Shown: positions 41,152-49,227 of the stretch, piece by piece
Layout of the letters: each line of letters begins with the position of its first letter
How positions within the stretch are numbered: position 1 is the first letter of the stretch
Origin: Paenibacillus hemerocallicola
GTDB taxonomy: Bacteria; Bacillota; Bacilli; Paenibacillales; NBRC-103111
Direction of reading: 5' to 3'
Length of the DNA: 64,000 nucleotides
Assembly (NCBI RefSeq): GCF_006265175.1
Contig: NZ_VDCQ01000015.1
Location: forward strand, 22,805-86,804
The notes under the pieces: model-generated
The model's database searches: none
What the model saw: only the letters and a program-made list of their open reading frames with translations
Told to the model about the DNA's origin: nothing
Made by a program: the position numbers and the translations under genes

Positions 41152-43632
41152 CTATAACGATAAGGACAACGACACGATCGTTTCAATCTCCTGCTTCTCG
41201 TCCGGGTAATTCGCCGTAAACCGGTCGTACAGCGCCCGGTCGGGTTTGCCCGCTTTCTGCAATGCCGCCAAATACCATCTCGTGCCGGGCTTCCGGACGG
41301 CTTCTTCCAGCTGATCGCCGATCGTCGTAGACAAGATCTCCGCCGATTTCGCGGCATCCCCTTTCAAATAGTAAGCTTGTCCGAGCGTCAGCGCGAGATT
41401 GGGCGTTACATAAAACGGACTCCCCGCCATTTGCCCTTCCGGAAGCGACTCCAGCTGCTTCATACGAGCCAACACTTCCTGATGGAGCTCGACCGCGGCA
41501 TTCCAGTGTCCGTCCATCGTCTGCTTCTGGCCCGCTTGCCAGTACTGCTCCCCGAGCTGCAAATGCAGCGCCGCCGCCCGTTCATACATGCCGATAACCC
41601 ACGGATAAGTTTGCAAGCCTTCCTTCATAAGCGCCAGAGCGTCCGCCAGGCGGTCTTTCACCATATAATGCCGATACCGGGCTTCAAAGACGACGCGATC
41701 GTAGGGTTCGGTCTTCTTGATCGATTCGAGCAGTCCCGAGCCTTTTTCATAGTGTGCTTCGTTTTGCGTATTCTCGTACACCTGCTCCAGGAAATCCACT
41801 TTGGTCAAAACGTAGTAAGGGTTGTCCGGCTGAAGCCCGATCGCCTTGTCCAGAGGAACGAGCACTTCCTCCAGCGTCCTCCCTTGCTGGGCGAGCTGCA
41901 CCGCGGCGGAATAATGATTGTAAGCTTGCCCATGGATGACAGACACAACCAGAAGCGCAGCCGAGAGCAGGCCGAGAACGACAGGCAGCCCATACTTGCT
42001 CTTCTCCTCTTTGCCGCTCAGCCAACGTTCCGATATCGGACTCGCGAACCCGGATGCCATCCCGCCGAGACTTAAAAATACGAGAGCGGATATATACGCA
42101 TAGGTCATCTCGAAATCCATCAAGCTGTGAAACAGGATCGCCACCGCCGCGGCGTAAAACACCAGATTGCGCTCCCGGTCCGCCGGCTTCGAGACGAAGT
42201 ACGTTTTGGCAAACCTATACAAGATCGAGCCGATGAACGACAACAAAATGAGCAAGCCGACGATTCCCGTTTCCACCATATATTGAAGGACGAAGCTGTG
42301 CACCTGATTGACCGTGTACGGATTGTTGGCATATTGCGGGTACAATACGCTCCAGGCGTTGCCTCCGGCGCCGAATAACGGATAATCCTTCAGCGCCTTG
42401 AACGTATCCTTGTACATCGTGAACCGTTCCAGCACGCTGTGCTGCTGGAGGTTGATGCTCTGCACCCTTTGCGCCAGCGCCTCCGGCAATATATGGACTA
42501 TGGCGGCATTTCCCGCGATAAGACCGGCTCCTAATAGGACCCCCAGCACGATAAGCCCCGGGACGTACAAATTGGCAAGCCTGGCCCCGGAAATGCGGCT
42601 TAATCCTCTGTCCAGCAAAGGCGGCAGCAGCTTGTGAACGAGCACCACGACCGCGCAAACGACGACGGACGTCGACAGAAGCAGGCTCCATCCGCCGAAC
42701 GACAGCGGATCGAAGAAGGATAACGTGTCCGTCACTTCGAAGTCCGGTCCGCGTCGTTCCACCATGACGTCCAAGACGTCCGAAGCGATATTTTTGATTT
42801 TGTCGGTAATGAGAAACGAAGCGGCGCTGCCTATGATCAAATAGACGAAAAACAAAATTTGTCTGGCAAAGGACAAGAAGGGCAAAAAAGCAAGCAGAAT
42901 AAAAGGCAGCATGACGAGCCCGCCGCGCGACAATGTCAGGAAAAACGACAGCAGCACGGGAACGAGCATCAGCGCGTGAATAGCCGTCGCGTACCATTTT
43001 CGCGAAAAGACGATCAAATACAAGCCGCACAGCAAAGGGATGATCAAAAAACCGGCGTAAGCATTCGCGTACTGGAATACCGACGTCAATCGCAGCCCTT
43101 CGCCGGTCTTCATAACGGCATCGTAAAAATAGACGTTCCCGAACACGTTCATCAGGCAATATACGACTACGGCGTAGGCGGAACCTACGATCCCGTAGCG
43201 GAGGATCGAATTCCCTATGCGGTTTCTCGAGAAATAAAGCCCGATCACGAAAAAGAGCGCGTACATGAGCTGCAGCAGCAGCAAGTTTTCCGCATGATGC
43301 CGGGTCGCGGCCGAGCTTAACGAGATGAAATAGCTGAGCGGGATGCCCCATACCGCAAGCGCGTACAAGTCGCGAATCTCGCGCAATCGCCAGCTCTTGA
43401 ACAAATAAGCTGCGGCAAGCAGAGAAAATACCGAGGTCCATATCATCGACGAGTAAATCGGACTTTCGTATTGCGCTTTGGAACCATAGAACAGCGCGGT
43501 TTGAAACGGGGCTATGAACAGAAACGATACTATGAATGCGACGACACACCAATAAACGATCGAATGATGCTCCTGCAAGCCCGAGCCCTCTCGAGCCAGC
43601 CGATACTGACTTTTCTTATGCCCTGCAGCCAT
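41152..43632 (-). CDS. O-antigen ligase-like (Wzy_C) membrane protein with TPR domain
   Basis: An 826-residue protein. The first ~500 residues have about 11-12 membrane helices with the Wzy_C/O-antigen ligase loop (DTFKALKDYPLFGAGGNAWSVLYPQYANNPYTVNQVHSFVLQYMVETG). Residues about 600-820 are TPR-like helical repeats (LVPLDKAIGLQPDNPYYVLTKVDFLEQ; LALMKEGLQTYPWVIGMYERAAALHLQLGEQYW). Relatives polymerise or ligate surface polysaccharide or add sugars to proteins. GGAGAAGGAGA precedes the ATG at 43632. It stands alone, so its polymer is unknown. Confidence 0.82.
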   Translation of the reverse strand: MAAGHKKSQYRLAREGSGLQEHHSIVYWCVVAFIVSFLFIAPFQTALFYGSKAQYESPIYSSMIWTSVFSLLAAAYLFKSWRLREIRDLYALAVWGIPLSYFISLSSAATRHHAENLLLLQLMYALFFVIGLYFSRNRIGNSILRYGIVGSAYAVVVYCLMNVFGNVYFYDAVMKTGEGLRLTSVFQYANAYAGFLIIPLLCGLYLIVFSRKWYATAIHALMLVPVLLSFFLTLSRGGLVMLPFILLAFLPFLSFARQILFFVYLIIGSAASFLITDKIKNIASDVLDVMVERRGPDFEVTDTLSFFDPLSFGGWSLLLSTSVVVCAVVVLVHKLLPPLLDRGLSRISGARLANLYVPGLIVLGVLLGAGLIAGNAAIVHILPEALAQRVQSINLQQHSVLERFTMYKDTFKALKDYPLFGAGGNAWSVLYPQYANNPYTVNQVHSFVLQYMVETGIVGLLILLSFIGSILYRFAKTYFVSKPADRERNLVFYAAAVAILFHSLMDFEMTYAYISALVFLSLGGMASGFASPISERWLSGKEEKSKYGLPVVLGLLSAALLVVSVIHGQAYNHYSAAVQLAQQGRTLEEVLVPLDKAIGLQPDNPYYVLTKVDFLEQVYENTQNEAHYEKGSGLLESIKKTEPYDRVVFEARYRHYMVKDRLADALALMKEGLQTYPWVIGMYERAAALHLQLGEQYWQAGQKQTMDGHWNAAVELHQEVLARMKQLESLPEGQMAGSPFYVTPNLALTLGQAYYLKGDAAKSAEILSTTIGDQLEEAVRKPGTRWYLAALQKAGKPDRALYDRFTANYPDEKQEIETIVSLSLSL

Positions 43633-43837
43633 TATTTCTCCTTCTCCGCATTCACCATATTTTGGCAGTTTTTTACCATTATCATAGCATGAGCCGAAAA
43701 AAACGTCTAGCCGAAGTGGATTTTGTCGAATAAAATCCGACATCGGCAGTCAAAATATCCCCGCAAACGGGGCTTTTGCTCCGATGCTTTTCCAGGTACT
43801 TTGCGGAGACCCCGAAACTAATAAATTCCATACTGTC

Positions 43838-43872
43838 AAAAAAAGCGCGGAAGCCTCCGACGGCCTCCGCGC
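43838..43872 (-). terminator. Terminator of nadE
   Basis: GCGCGGA-GCC pairs with GGC-TCCGCGC, followed on the minus strand by seven T. Confidence 0.85.
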
Positions 43873-43890
43873 CTCCCGCTTTCCCCGAGA

Positions 43891-44700
43891 TCAAATGCCG
43901 GGAATCGGCGATCGTTTATGTTCGGTTTTCAAATACTGCTTTTCCAGCTTTTCTTTGGCTGCAGGATCAATTTCCTTGCCTTCAAGATAGCTGCTGTTGT
44001 CCTCGTACGTAATGCCGAGCTCCGTCTCGTCGGTCTGGCCTTCCCACAGGCCGGCCGTCGGCGCCTTGTCGAGTATCGGCCGAGGGACGCCGAGCTTTGC
44101 CGCCAGCTGGCGCACCTGCCGTTTGTTCAGCGAGCTGAGCGGAGTAATATCTACCGCGCCGTCGCCGTATTTGGTGAAAAATCCGGTGATCGCCTCGGAG
44201 GCATGGTCCGTCCCGACTACGAGCAAATTCATGTCGAAGGCGAGGGCATATTGCACGACCATCCGCGTCCGCGCTTTCACGTTGCCTTTGCCGGCACGGC
44301 TAATATGCCGGGGGGTGCCCAGCGATTTGAAGCCGTATTCGACCTCCAGCGCGATCTCGTCGACGGCCTGCTCGATATTCGTCTCTACCTTATGAGTCAA
44401 GTTGAACGCTTCGGCTACCGAATAGCTGTCCGAGATGTCGGACTGCTCGCCATACGGCTGGAATACGCCAAGCGTAATGTAGTCCCGTCCCGTTTCCTTC
44501 GTCAGCTCGTCGGTCGCCATTTTGCACAGCCCGGTCGCCACGGCGCTGTCCACGCCGCCGCTGATGGCGATCAGGAGACCCGTCACTTTGCTGTCCAATA
44601 CGTATTGCTTCAAAAAGTCGACCCGTTTGCGAATTTCCGCGTCCGCGTCGATTTCCGGCTTGACGCCGAGTCGCGAGATAATGTCCTGCTGCAAGCTCAT
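43891..44700 (-). CDS. nadE: NH3-dependent NAD synthetase
   Basis: A 269-residue enzyme making NAD from deamido-NAD, ATP and ammonia. The ATP pyrophosphatase loop is AISGGVDSAVATGL (residues about 45-58). KGNVKARTRMVVQY, LVVGTDHASEAITGFFTKYGDGAVDI and the flexible loop GLWEGQTDETELGITY are diagnostic. The length matches the ammonia-dependent type (no glutaminase domain). GGTGATGGAG precedes the ATG. A promoter lies at 44765-44792. Confidence 0.95.
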   Translation of the reverse strand: MSLQQDIISRLGVKPEIDADAEIRKRVDFLKQYVLDSKVTGLLIAISGGVDSAVATGLCKMATDELTKETGRDYITLGVFQPYGEQSDISDSYSVAEAFNLTHKVETNIEQAVDEIALEVEYGFKSLGTPRHISRAGKGNVKARTRMVVQYALAFDMNLLVVGTDHASEAITGFFTKYGDGAVDITPLSSLNKRQVRQLAAKLGVPRPILDKAPTAGLWEGQTDETELGITYEDNSSYLEGKEIDPAAKEKLEKQYLKTEHKRSPIPGI

Positions 44701-44764
44701 TCGTCTCCATCACCTTTCTATATTCATCTGCGATTTGCATTGCTGCGTTAGACTTCCTAACATC

Positions 44765-44792
44765 AGTATAGTTCACTGCCGTCAGAATTCAA
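44765..44792 (-). promoter_or_regulatory. Sigma-A promoter of nadE
   Basis: On the minus strand TTGAAT, 16 bases, TATACT, 64 bases before the start. Confidence 0.5.
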
Positions 44793-44848
44793 GAGAATAG
44801 GCAAAAAATGCATCATTTCCTTCCGCTTATCCCTAACATTTGCCACGT

Positions 44849-45586
44849 TCAAGTCACATATTGTGCCGAGACTCCCGCCTGGACGAGCGTCCCTTCGTCG
44901 GCGCCTTCACATATCCGTCTCATCGCCCCGACGCGGTCGAAGTTGAACACGTGAAGCGGGAGGCCATAGTCGCGTGCCAACAGGAAGGCGGAGGAATCCA
45001 TCACCTTCAGATCCGATCGGATCACTTCCTCGTAAGGAAGCCGCGCGTACAGCCTGGCGCCCGGATTGCGCTTCGGGTCGCTGTCGTATACGCCGTCCAC
45101 CCCTTGCTTGGCGACGAGAATCGCTTGTGCGCCCACCTCGAGCGCCCGCTGCACGGAAGGATAATCGGTAGTCACGTACGGTTGCCCGTTGCCTCCGGCA
45201 AATATGACGATATACCCTTTCTCCAGATGGTGGATCGCCCGCAGCCGGATGTAAGGCTCGGCGACCGCGTTGACGGTAAGCGCGGACATGACGCGGATTT
45301 CCTTGTCCGTCTTCGCCTTCAGCACGCCCCGCAGCATCAGACTGTTAATGACCGTAGCCATCGTCCCGATATTGTCCGCTTCCGCCCGGTCGATGCCCCA
45401 CGCTTCCGCCATATTGCCGCGAAAAATGTTGCCTCCGCCGATTACGACGCACACCTCGATTCCGAGCCGCGTAACCGCGATCACCTCGTCCGCGATATGC
45501 TCGAGCCTTCCGGGATCGAACCCTACCGACTCCCCGCCCGCCATCGCGCCTCCGCTTAGCTTAACCAACACGCGCTTATACCTCAT
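44849..45586 (-). CDS. pyrH: Uridylate (UMP) kinase, stand-alone copy
   Basis: A 245-residue amino-acid-kinase-fold enzyme phosphorylating UMP. Visible: KRVLVKLSGGAMAGG, VIGGGNIFRG, ADNIGTMATVINSLML, FAGGNGQPYVTTDYPSVQRALEVGA, KQGVDGVYDSDPKRNPGA. pyrH usually sits between tsf and frr; here it is alone, so it may be a paralogue. Glu/Ala positions in the first motif (KLSGGA versus the usual KLSGEA) differ slightly. The ATG at 45586 follows GGAGGTG. The same frame is open back to an ATG at 45772 with a strong ribosome site. Confidence 0.88.
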   Translation of the reverse strand: MRYKRVLVKLSGGAMAGGESVGFDPGRLEHIADEVIAVTRLGIEVCVVIGGGNIFRGNMAEAWGIDRAEADNIGTMATVINSLMLRGVLKAKTDKEIRVMSALTVNAVAEPYIRLRAIHHLEKGYIVIFAGGNGQPYVTTDYPSVQRALEVGAQAILVAKQGVDGVYDSDPKRNPGARLYARLPYEEVIRSDLKVMDSSAFLLARDYGLPLHVFNFDRVGAMRRICEGADEGTLVQAGVSAQYVT

Positions 45587-45608
45587 TTCCGCACCTCCGT
45601 TAATGGGC

Positions 45609-45644
45609 AAAAAAATAGCGCCTAAGCCCGAAGGCTCGACGCTA
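45609..45644 (-). terminator. Terminator-like hairpin in the pyrH leader
   Basis: On the minus strand TAGCG...GAGCC-TTCG-GGCTT...CGCTA is followed by seven T. It lies between the pyrH promoter and its ribosome site, 22 bases before the ATG, so it would attenuate pyrH. Confidence 0.65.
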
Positions 45645-45771
45645 GTTGAATCCGCAATAGGAAACCTTACATAACCGGATACCGGAACGAAAAAGAAACG
45701 CGACAGGCAACCGATACGTCTATCCTCCGCTCCATCCCGCGGTTGGAGTTGACCGGTACAAATGGATGCCA

Positions 45772-45833
45772 TATTTCGCGTCCCTCCTTCTTGTTCTTCT
45801 TAGGATCATATCGAAACACTTGCTGCCATGCAA
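45772..45833 (-). promoter_or_regulatory. pyrH promoter and upstream translation start
   Basis: On the minus strand TTGCAT (45828-45833), 17 bases and TATGAT (45805-45810) form a good sigma-A promoter. About 20 bases downstream, AAGGAGG and an ATG (45772) open a 62-codon frame that enters pyrH in phase without a stop. Confidence 0.6.
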
Positions 45834-45962
45834 CCGTATTTTTACAGTTTACCAATAAATTATTTTTATATAATCAATAAAATATTTAAAGTTTCTTTTA
45901 TCGAAAATCCCCCATACAATAAAAGCAAAGAACCAATTCCAATAACGAGCGGGTGACCGAAC

Positions 45963-47303
45963 ATGACAAACAATCGTCCATCTTTCTTTGCCGGGGCAGA
46001 GCCGAACTTATTGCGCGAGCAGTTTCCTTACGACGCTCCTCCGCTAATCGTTTTCGACGGCGCAGACGTTCCGATGAACAGACCCGAGGACATTTTCATT
46101 ACCGACACGACGTTTCGCGACGGGCAGCAAGCCCGCACTCCGTATACCGTCGAACAAATCACTGCCCTGTTCGATCTGTTGCACCGGTTGTCGGGACCGA
46201 AAGGCGTAATCCGCCAAACCGAATTTTTCCTGTATAGCGAGAAGGACCGTCAGGCGGTACGGGCTTGTCAGGAGAAAGGCTACACCTTCCCGGAAATTAC
46301 GGCTTGGATCCGGGCGGTCGCGAAGGATTTCCAACTGGTCAAGGAGATGGGTATCCGCGAGACGGGCATTCTGACCTCGTGCTCCGATTACCATATTCAT
46401 CTGAAGCTCGGGATGAACCGCGAGCAAGCGATGGACCAATATTTGTCGGTCGTGAAATCGGCGCTCGCCGAAGGAATCCGTCCGAGATGCCATCTGGAGG
46501 ACGTAACCCGCGCGGACGTATTCGGCTTCGTAATCCCATTCGTGCAGCAGCTTGTCCGGCTGTCCGAAGAAAGCGGCCTTCCGGTCAAAGTCAGGCTTTG
46601 CGATACGATGGGCTACGGGGTCAGTTATCCGGGAGCGGCTCTTCCCCGCAGCGTCCCCCGGCTGCTGCACGCACTGCGTACGGAAACGGGTATCGCCTCC
46701 GCCCAGCTCGAATGGCACGGACATAACGACTTTTACAAGGTGCTCACGAATGCGGCGACCGCATGGCTGTACGGCTGCTCCGGGGTTAACGGAACGTTGC
46801 TCGGGTTCGGGGAAAGGACGGGCAATACGCCTATCGAGGGGCTGCTGTTCGAATATATGGGACTGACCGGCGACACTTCGGTCGATACCCGGATCGTCAC
46901 CGAAATTGCCGAATACTTCGAGCGCGAGCTCGGATATACGGTCCCGCCGATGACGCCGTTCGTCGGCAAATCGTTCAACGTAACCGCGGCGGGCATCCAT
47001 GCGGACGGTGTTATCAAGAACGAGGAAATTTACAACATATTCGATACGGACAAACTGCTGAACCGGCCGCTCGGCGTCCTCGTAACCGACAAAGCCGGGA
47101 CGGCGGGTGTCGCCCATTGGGTCAATCGCCAGCTGGGTCTGGTCGGCGAAGAGCGTGTCGACAAACGGTCCCCCGGCGTCCAAGCGATGTACGGCTGGGT
47201 AGTTTGCCAGTACGAAGACGGACGGACGACGAGCTTGTCCGACGAGGAGTTGACTGTCGCGGCGCGGCAATATTTGCCGGAATTGTTTACCAAATCACGA
47301 TAG
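45963..47303 (+). CDS. DRE-TIM metallolyase, LeuA / Re-citrate-synthase-like
   Basis: A 446-residue HMGL-like enzyme. The metal and catalytic motif is DTTFRDGQQAR (about residue 48), with later CHLEDVTRAD and EWHGHNDFYKVL. The chain is too short for the C-terminal regulatory domain of classical isopropylmalate synthase and has instead a ~60-residue N-terminal extension. Relatives of this subtype are labelled isopropylmalate synthase and include Re-type citrate synthases, so acetyl-CoA condensation with a 2-oxoacid is likely, but the substrate is open. A GAGCGGGTGA site precedes the ATG. No leucine genes adjoin it. Confidence 0.7.
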   Translation: MTNNRPSFFAGAEPNLLREQFPYDAPPLIVFDGADVPMNRPEDIFITDTTFRDGQQARTPYTVEQITALFDLLHRLSGPKGVIRQTEFFLYSEKDRQAVRACQEKGYTFPEITAWIRAVAKDFQLVKEMGIRETGILTSCSDYHIHLKLGMNREQAMDQYLSVVKSALAEGIRPRCHLEDVTRADVFGFVIPFVQQLVRLSEESGLPVKVRLCDTMGYGVSYPGAALPRSVPRLLHALRTETGIASAQLEWHGHNDFYKVLTNAATAWLYGCSGVNGTLLGFGERTGNTPIEGLLFEYMGLTGDTSVDTRIVTEIAEYFERELGYTVPPMTPFVGKSFNVTAAGIHADGVIKNEEIYNIFDTDKLLNRPLGVLVTDKAGTAGVAHWVNRQLGLVGEERVDKRSPGVQAMYGWVVCQYEDGRTTSLSDEELTVAARQYLPELFTKSR

Positions 47304-47332
47304 GCGCGTATTGCCGGAGTTGTTGAAGTAAC

Positions 47333-47362
47333 TTACCATCATTATACTAAACGAGTTATGAT
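47333..47362 (+). promoter_or_regulatory. Promoter of the structured RNA candidate
   Basis: TTACCA (47333-47338), 18 bases, TATGAT (47357-47362), predicting a transcript start near 47370. Confidence 0.45.
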
Positions 47363-47369
47363 TACAATA

Positions 47370-47648
47370 GAAACAGGACAGCGAGCCGCGGCTGTCCCTG
47401 TACAAACACTCGGTCGGAGCTCCTCCTGCTTAAGTATGTGAATACTTGCGGAAACAATACCCCGTCACCCGGCGCTAACTAGGCGGAGAGCGCAAGGAGA
47501 AGCATTCCTAACGCGAGCATAACCTTAATCGCTTGGAAAGCATCTCCCTAGGCATCCTCCTTTCCGGAGGGCCTGTCTACCACCACAAGTTGGTTGTACC
47601 ATGTCCCATACTATAACCATGAGCCGCCTCTTCCGAGGGGCTTTTTTA
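47370..47648 (+). ncRNA. Candidate stand-alone structured RNA
   Basis: About 280 bases with a promoter in front and an intrinsic terminator behind, and no reading frame. In order: GGACAGC/GCTGTCC (47376-47397); CCTGC-AAGTAT-GTGA-ATACTT-GCGG (47425-47451); GCGCT/AGCGC (47472-47493); a 52-base arm GGAGA/TCTCC with inner TTCC/GGAA and GCGA/TCGC pairs (47496-47547); AGGC-CCTCC/GGAGG-GCCT (47550-47574); ACCA/TGGT (47582-47594); terminator (47622-47648). The next gene is on the other strand, so it is not a leader. No match to the tmRNA, RNase P, SRP or T-box consensus I know; 6S RNA cannot be excluded. Confidence 0.5.
47622..47648 (+). terminator. Terminator ending the structured RNA
   Basis: AGCC-CCTC-TTCC-GAGG-GGCT with one bulged G, followed by TTTTTT. 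Confidence 0.85.
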
Positions 47649-47985
47649 CGTTACAGCAAACTATACTCGTTCACCGGATATACTTGTCCGTTCGATTCCA
47701 TTCATCGACATTATCCATAAATGAGCGGAGTGCAGTTCCGGTACCCGGAACCAGAATTACACGGTTGCAAGTCGTCCGTTCCGGCCTGCAAATGGAAATT
47801 ATCCCGTTAATCGGGATTGCAGTCCACTTCCCTCTACGGTAACTGGAAAAAGTACAGTTATAATATCCGATTTGCTGACTAGAGCCATGTTAACTACATA
47901 ATAGCTGTACCTTTTCCAGTTAAAGTTTATTTTTTATCGTTCGCGCTGTTTTTAACTGTAGCTTTTCCATTTACTCAGGGAACTG
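47649..47985. repeat. Gene-free region with inverted repeat units
   Basis: No gene is seen. AACTGGAAAAAGTACAG (47842-47858) and CTGTACCTTTTCCAGTT (47905-47921) are inverted copies matching at 16 of 17 positions. Further partial units (AACTGTAGCTTTTCC near 47953; GGAACTGAAAAA near 47979) suggest a small repeat family. Confidence 0.65.
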
Positions 47986-48014
47986 AAAAACCGTCGGGAG
48001 CGATCCCGACGGTT
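47986..48014 (-). terminator. Terminator of the bacilliredoxin gene
   Basis: CCGTCGGGA-GCGA-TCCCGACGG with a T run on the minus strand. Confidence 0.85.
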
Positions 48015-48031
48015 CTTTCGGCCGTATGCTA

Positions 48032-48466
48032 TTATCGGCAAAAACGTTCGAACGCTTGAGCCAAATCGGCGGCAATCTGCTCGGCCGACCGGTTCTCGAT
48101 CTGATGGCGCTCGATCATATGCACGAGCTCTCCGTCCTTCATCAGTGCGATGGACGGCGACGACGGCGGATATGGCGCGAAAAATTCGCGCGCCTTTGCG
48201 GTCGCTTCCTTGTCCTGTCCGGCGAATACCGTGAACAGATGGTCAGGCGTAATATCGTGCTGCAGCGCTTTGGCTACGCCGGGACGGCATTGGCCGGCGG
48301 CGCAACCGCACACCGAGTTGACGACTACGAGAGAGGTCCCTTTTGCCGAATCGAACTGCTCTACCACTTCGTCAGGCGTACGCAGCTCTTTGATGCCCAG
48401 CCGGGTCAGGTCGTCACGCATCGGTTGAATCATATCCCGCATATAGGATTCGAATGACATCGCCAT
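48032..48466 (-). CDS. Bacilliredoxin, BrxA/BrxB family
   Basis: A 144-residue thioredoxin-fold protein of the YphP/YqiW family, with the CGC motif in VVNSVCGCAAGQCRPG. Bacilliredoxins remove bacillithiol from mixed disulfides on proteins in Firmicutes. GGAGGAG precedes the ATG, and a promoter (TTGCTT-N16-TATAAT) is at 48527-48554. It is a single-gene transcript bounded by a strong terminator. Which of the two paralogues (BrxA or BrxB) cannot be decided from the sequence alone. Confidence 0.93.
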   Translation of the reverse strand: MAMSFESYMRDMIQPMRDDLTRLGIKELRTPDEVVEQFDSAKGTSLVVVNSVCGCAAGQCRPGVAKALQHDITPDHLFTVFAGQDKEATAKAREFFAPYPPSSPSIALMKDGELVHMIERHQIENRSAEQIAADLAQAFERFCR

Positions 48467-48526
48467 TATCGCTTCACTCCTCCATGATTCGCAAGTATCG
48501 AATTTCGAAAATGTTTACTATCTCCT

Positions 48527-48554
48527 ATTATACATCTCCGACTTGCGGAAGCAA
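48527..48554 (-). promoter_or_regulatory. Sigma-A promoter of the bacilliredoxin gene
   Basis: On the minus strand TTGCTT, 16 bases, perfect TATAAT, 60 bases before the start. Confidence 0.6.
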
Positions 48555-48647
48555 AGCCCCTGTACGGGCTGGAAAGAATCCATGGAGGACCCGCAGATCG
48601 AAAGAATGCTGCGTCCGACGCCGGACCGATGCGCCGATTCCGCTTCA

Positions 48648-49067
48648 TCACTCAGGGTCCGGCGATTGCCCTTCTTCATCTCCGTTGTCCAGACCGACTT
48701 CATATGCGGCGTTTTTGTCCGGATGCATGAACCGCGCTCCTTCGGCCGAGGGAACGATTCCTTTCTCGAAATAGTCGCGGTTTTCCGCCGTCTGGAAGCC
48801 TACATCCTTGAACGGATGCACCCACTGGTCTCCCGCCATGATGAAAGGATCGGTTTGCTCCGTCCATTGACTGAGCGGAGATTCCGGCGATTCATACATA
48901 TGATCGCCGATAGTGACGCCGAATTCGTTGACGAAAGGCTCGCGAGGGCCTCTCCCTTCCACAAATTGCGGCAAAAAGTTGATTTCGAACGGATCGAGCG
49001 ATTCATCCTCGCCGTCGGCTTTCCGGCTGCCGGAATCGGAATGCAGGTCGTCGCGTTTATTGTTCAT
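48648..49067 (-). CDS. Hydrophilic DUF3905-like protein
   Basis: A 139-residue acidic protein without membrane segments. Its central part (DPFEINFLPQFVEGRGPREPFVNEFGVTIGDHMYESPESPLSQW) resembles the DUF3905 proteins of spore-forming Bacilli, which have no known function. The ATG at 49067 has GGAGC upstream. It follows a 44-codon gene by 19 bases and an Lgt-like gene, so the three probably form one operon. Confidence 0.6.
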   Translation of the reverse strand: MNNKRDDLHSDSGSRKADGEDESLDPFEINFLPQFVEGRGPREPFVNEFGVTIGDHMYESPESPLSQWTEQTDPFIMAGDQWVHPFKDVGFQTAENRDYFEKGIVPSAEGARFMHPDKNAAYEVGLDNGDEEGQSPDPE

Positions 49068-49086
49068 GGGCTGCTCCGTTCCGCGC

Positions 49087-49221
49087 TCAAACCGAGGGAC
49101 GGTTCGGCCCGTCCAATTTTTTATCGGCAGGAAGGCCCTCTTCCCGACGATTTTGTTTGTTCTCCCCGGCTTGCCGGCGCTGGGCCAAAGAATCCTGATC
49201 GTTCGTTTGTTTCGTTGACAT
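49087..49221 (-). CDS. 44-residue hydrophilic protein
   Basis: A short frame with AAAGGAG 11 bases before the ATG. It encodes a highly charged, low-complexity peptide (MSTKQTNDQDSLAQRRQAGE...) ending KKLDGPNRPSV, probably disordered. It begins 7 bases after the Lgt-like stop and precedes the DUF3905-like gene. Composition resembles small spore-associated proteins, but I cannot name a family. Confidence 0.5.
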   Translation of the reverse strand: MSTKQTNDQDSLAQRRQAGENKQNRREEGLPADKKLDGPNRPSV

Positions 49222-49227
49222 GATCCT

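Noticed and set aside
45772-45855. Separate 62-codon minus-strand frame (45667-45855) upstream of pyrH
   Set aside because: It starts upstream of the predicted promoter and has no ribosome site; only the in-phase start at 45772 is considered of interest.
47370-47648. T-box, SAM, lysine, cobalamin, glmS or SRP RNA identity for the structured RNA
   Set aside because: The conserved cores I know for these (for example GGTGG-ACCGCG of T-boxes or GGAAGG of SRP RNA) are absent, and the following gene is on the other strand.
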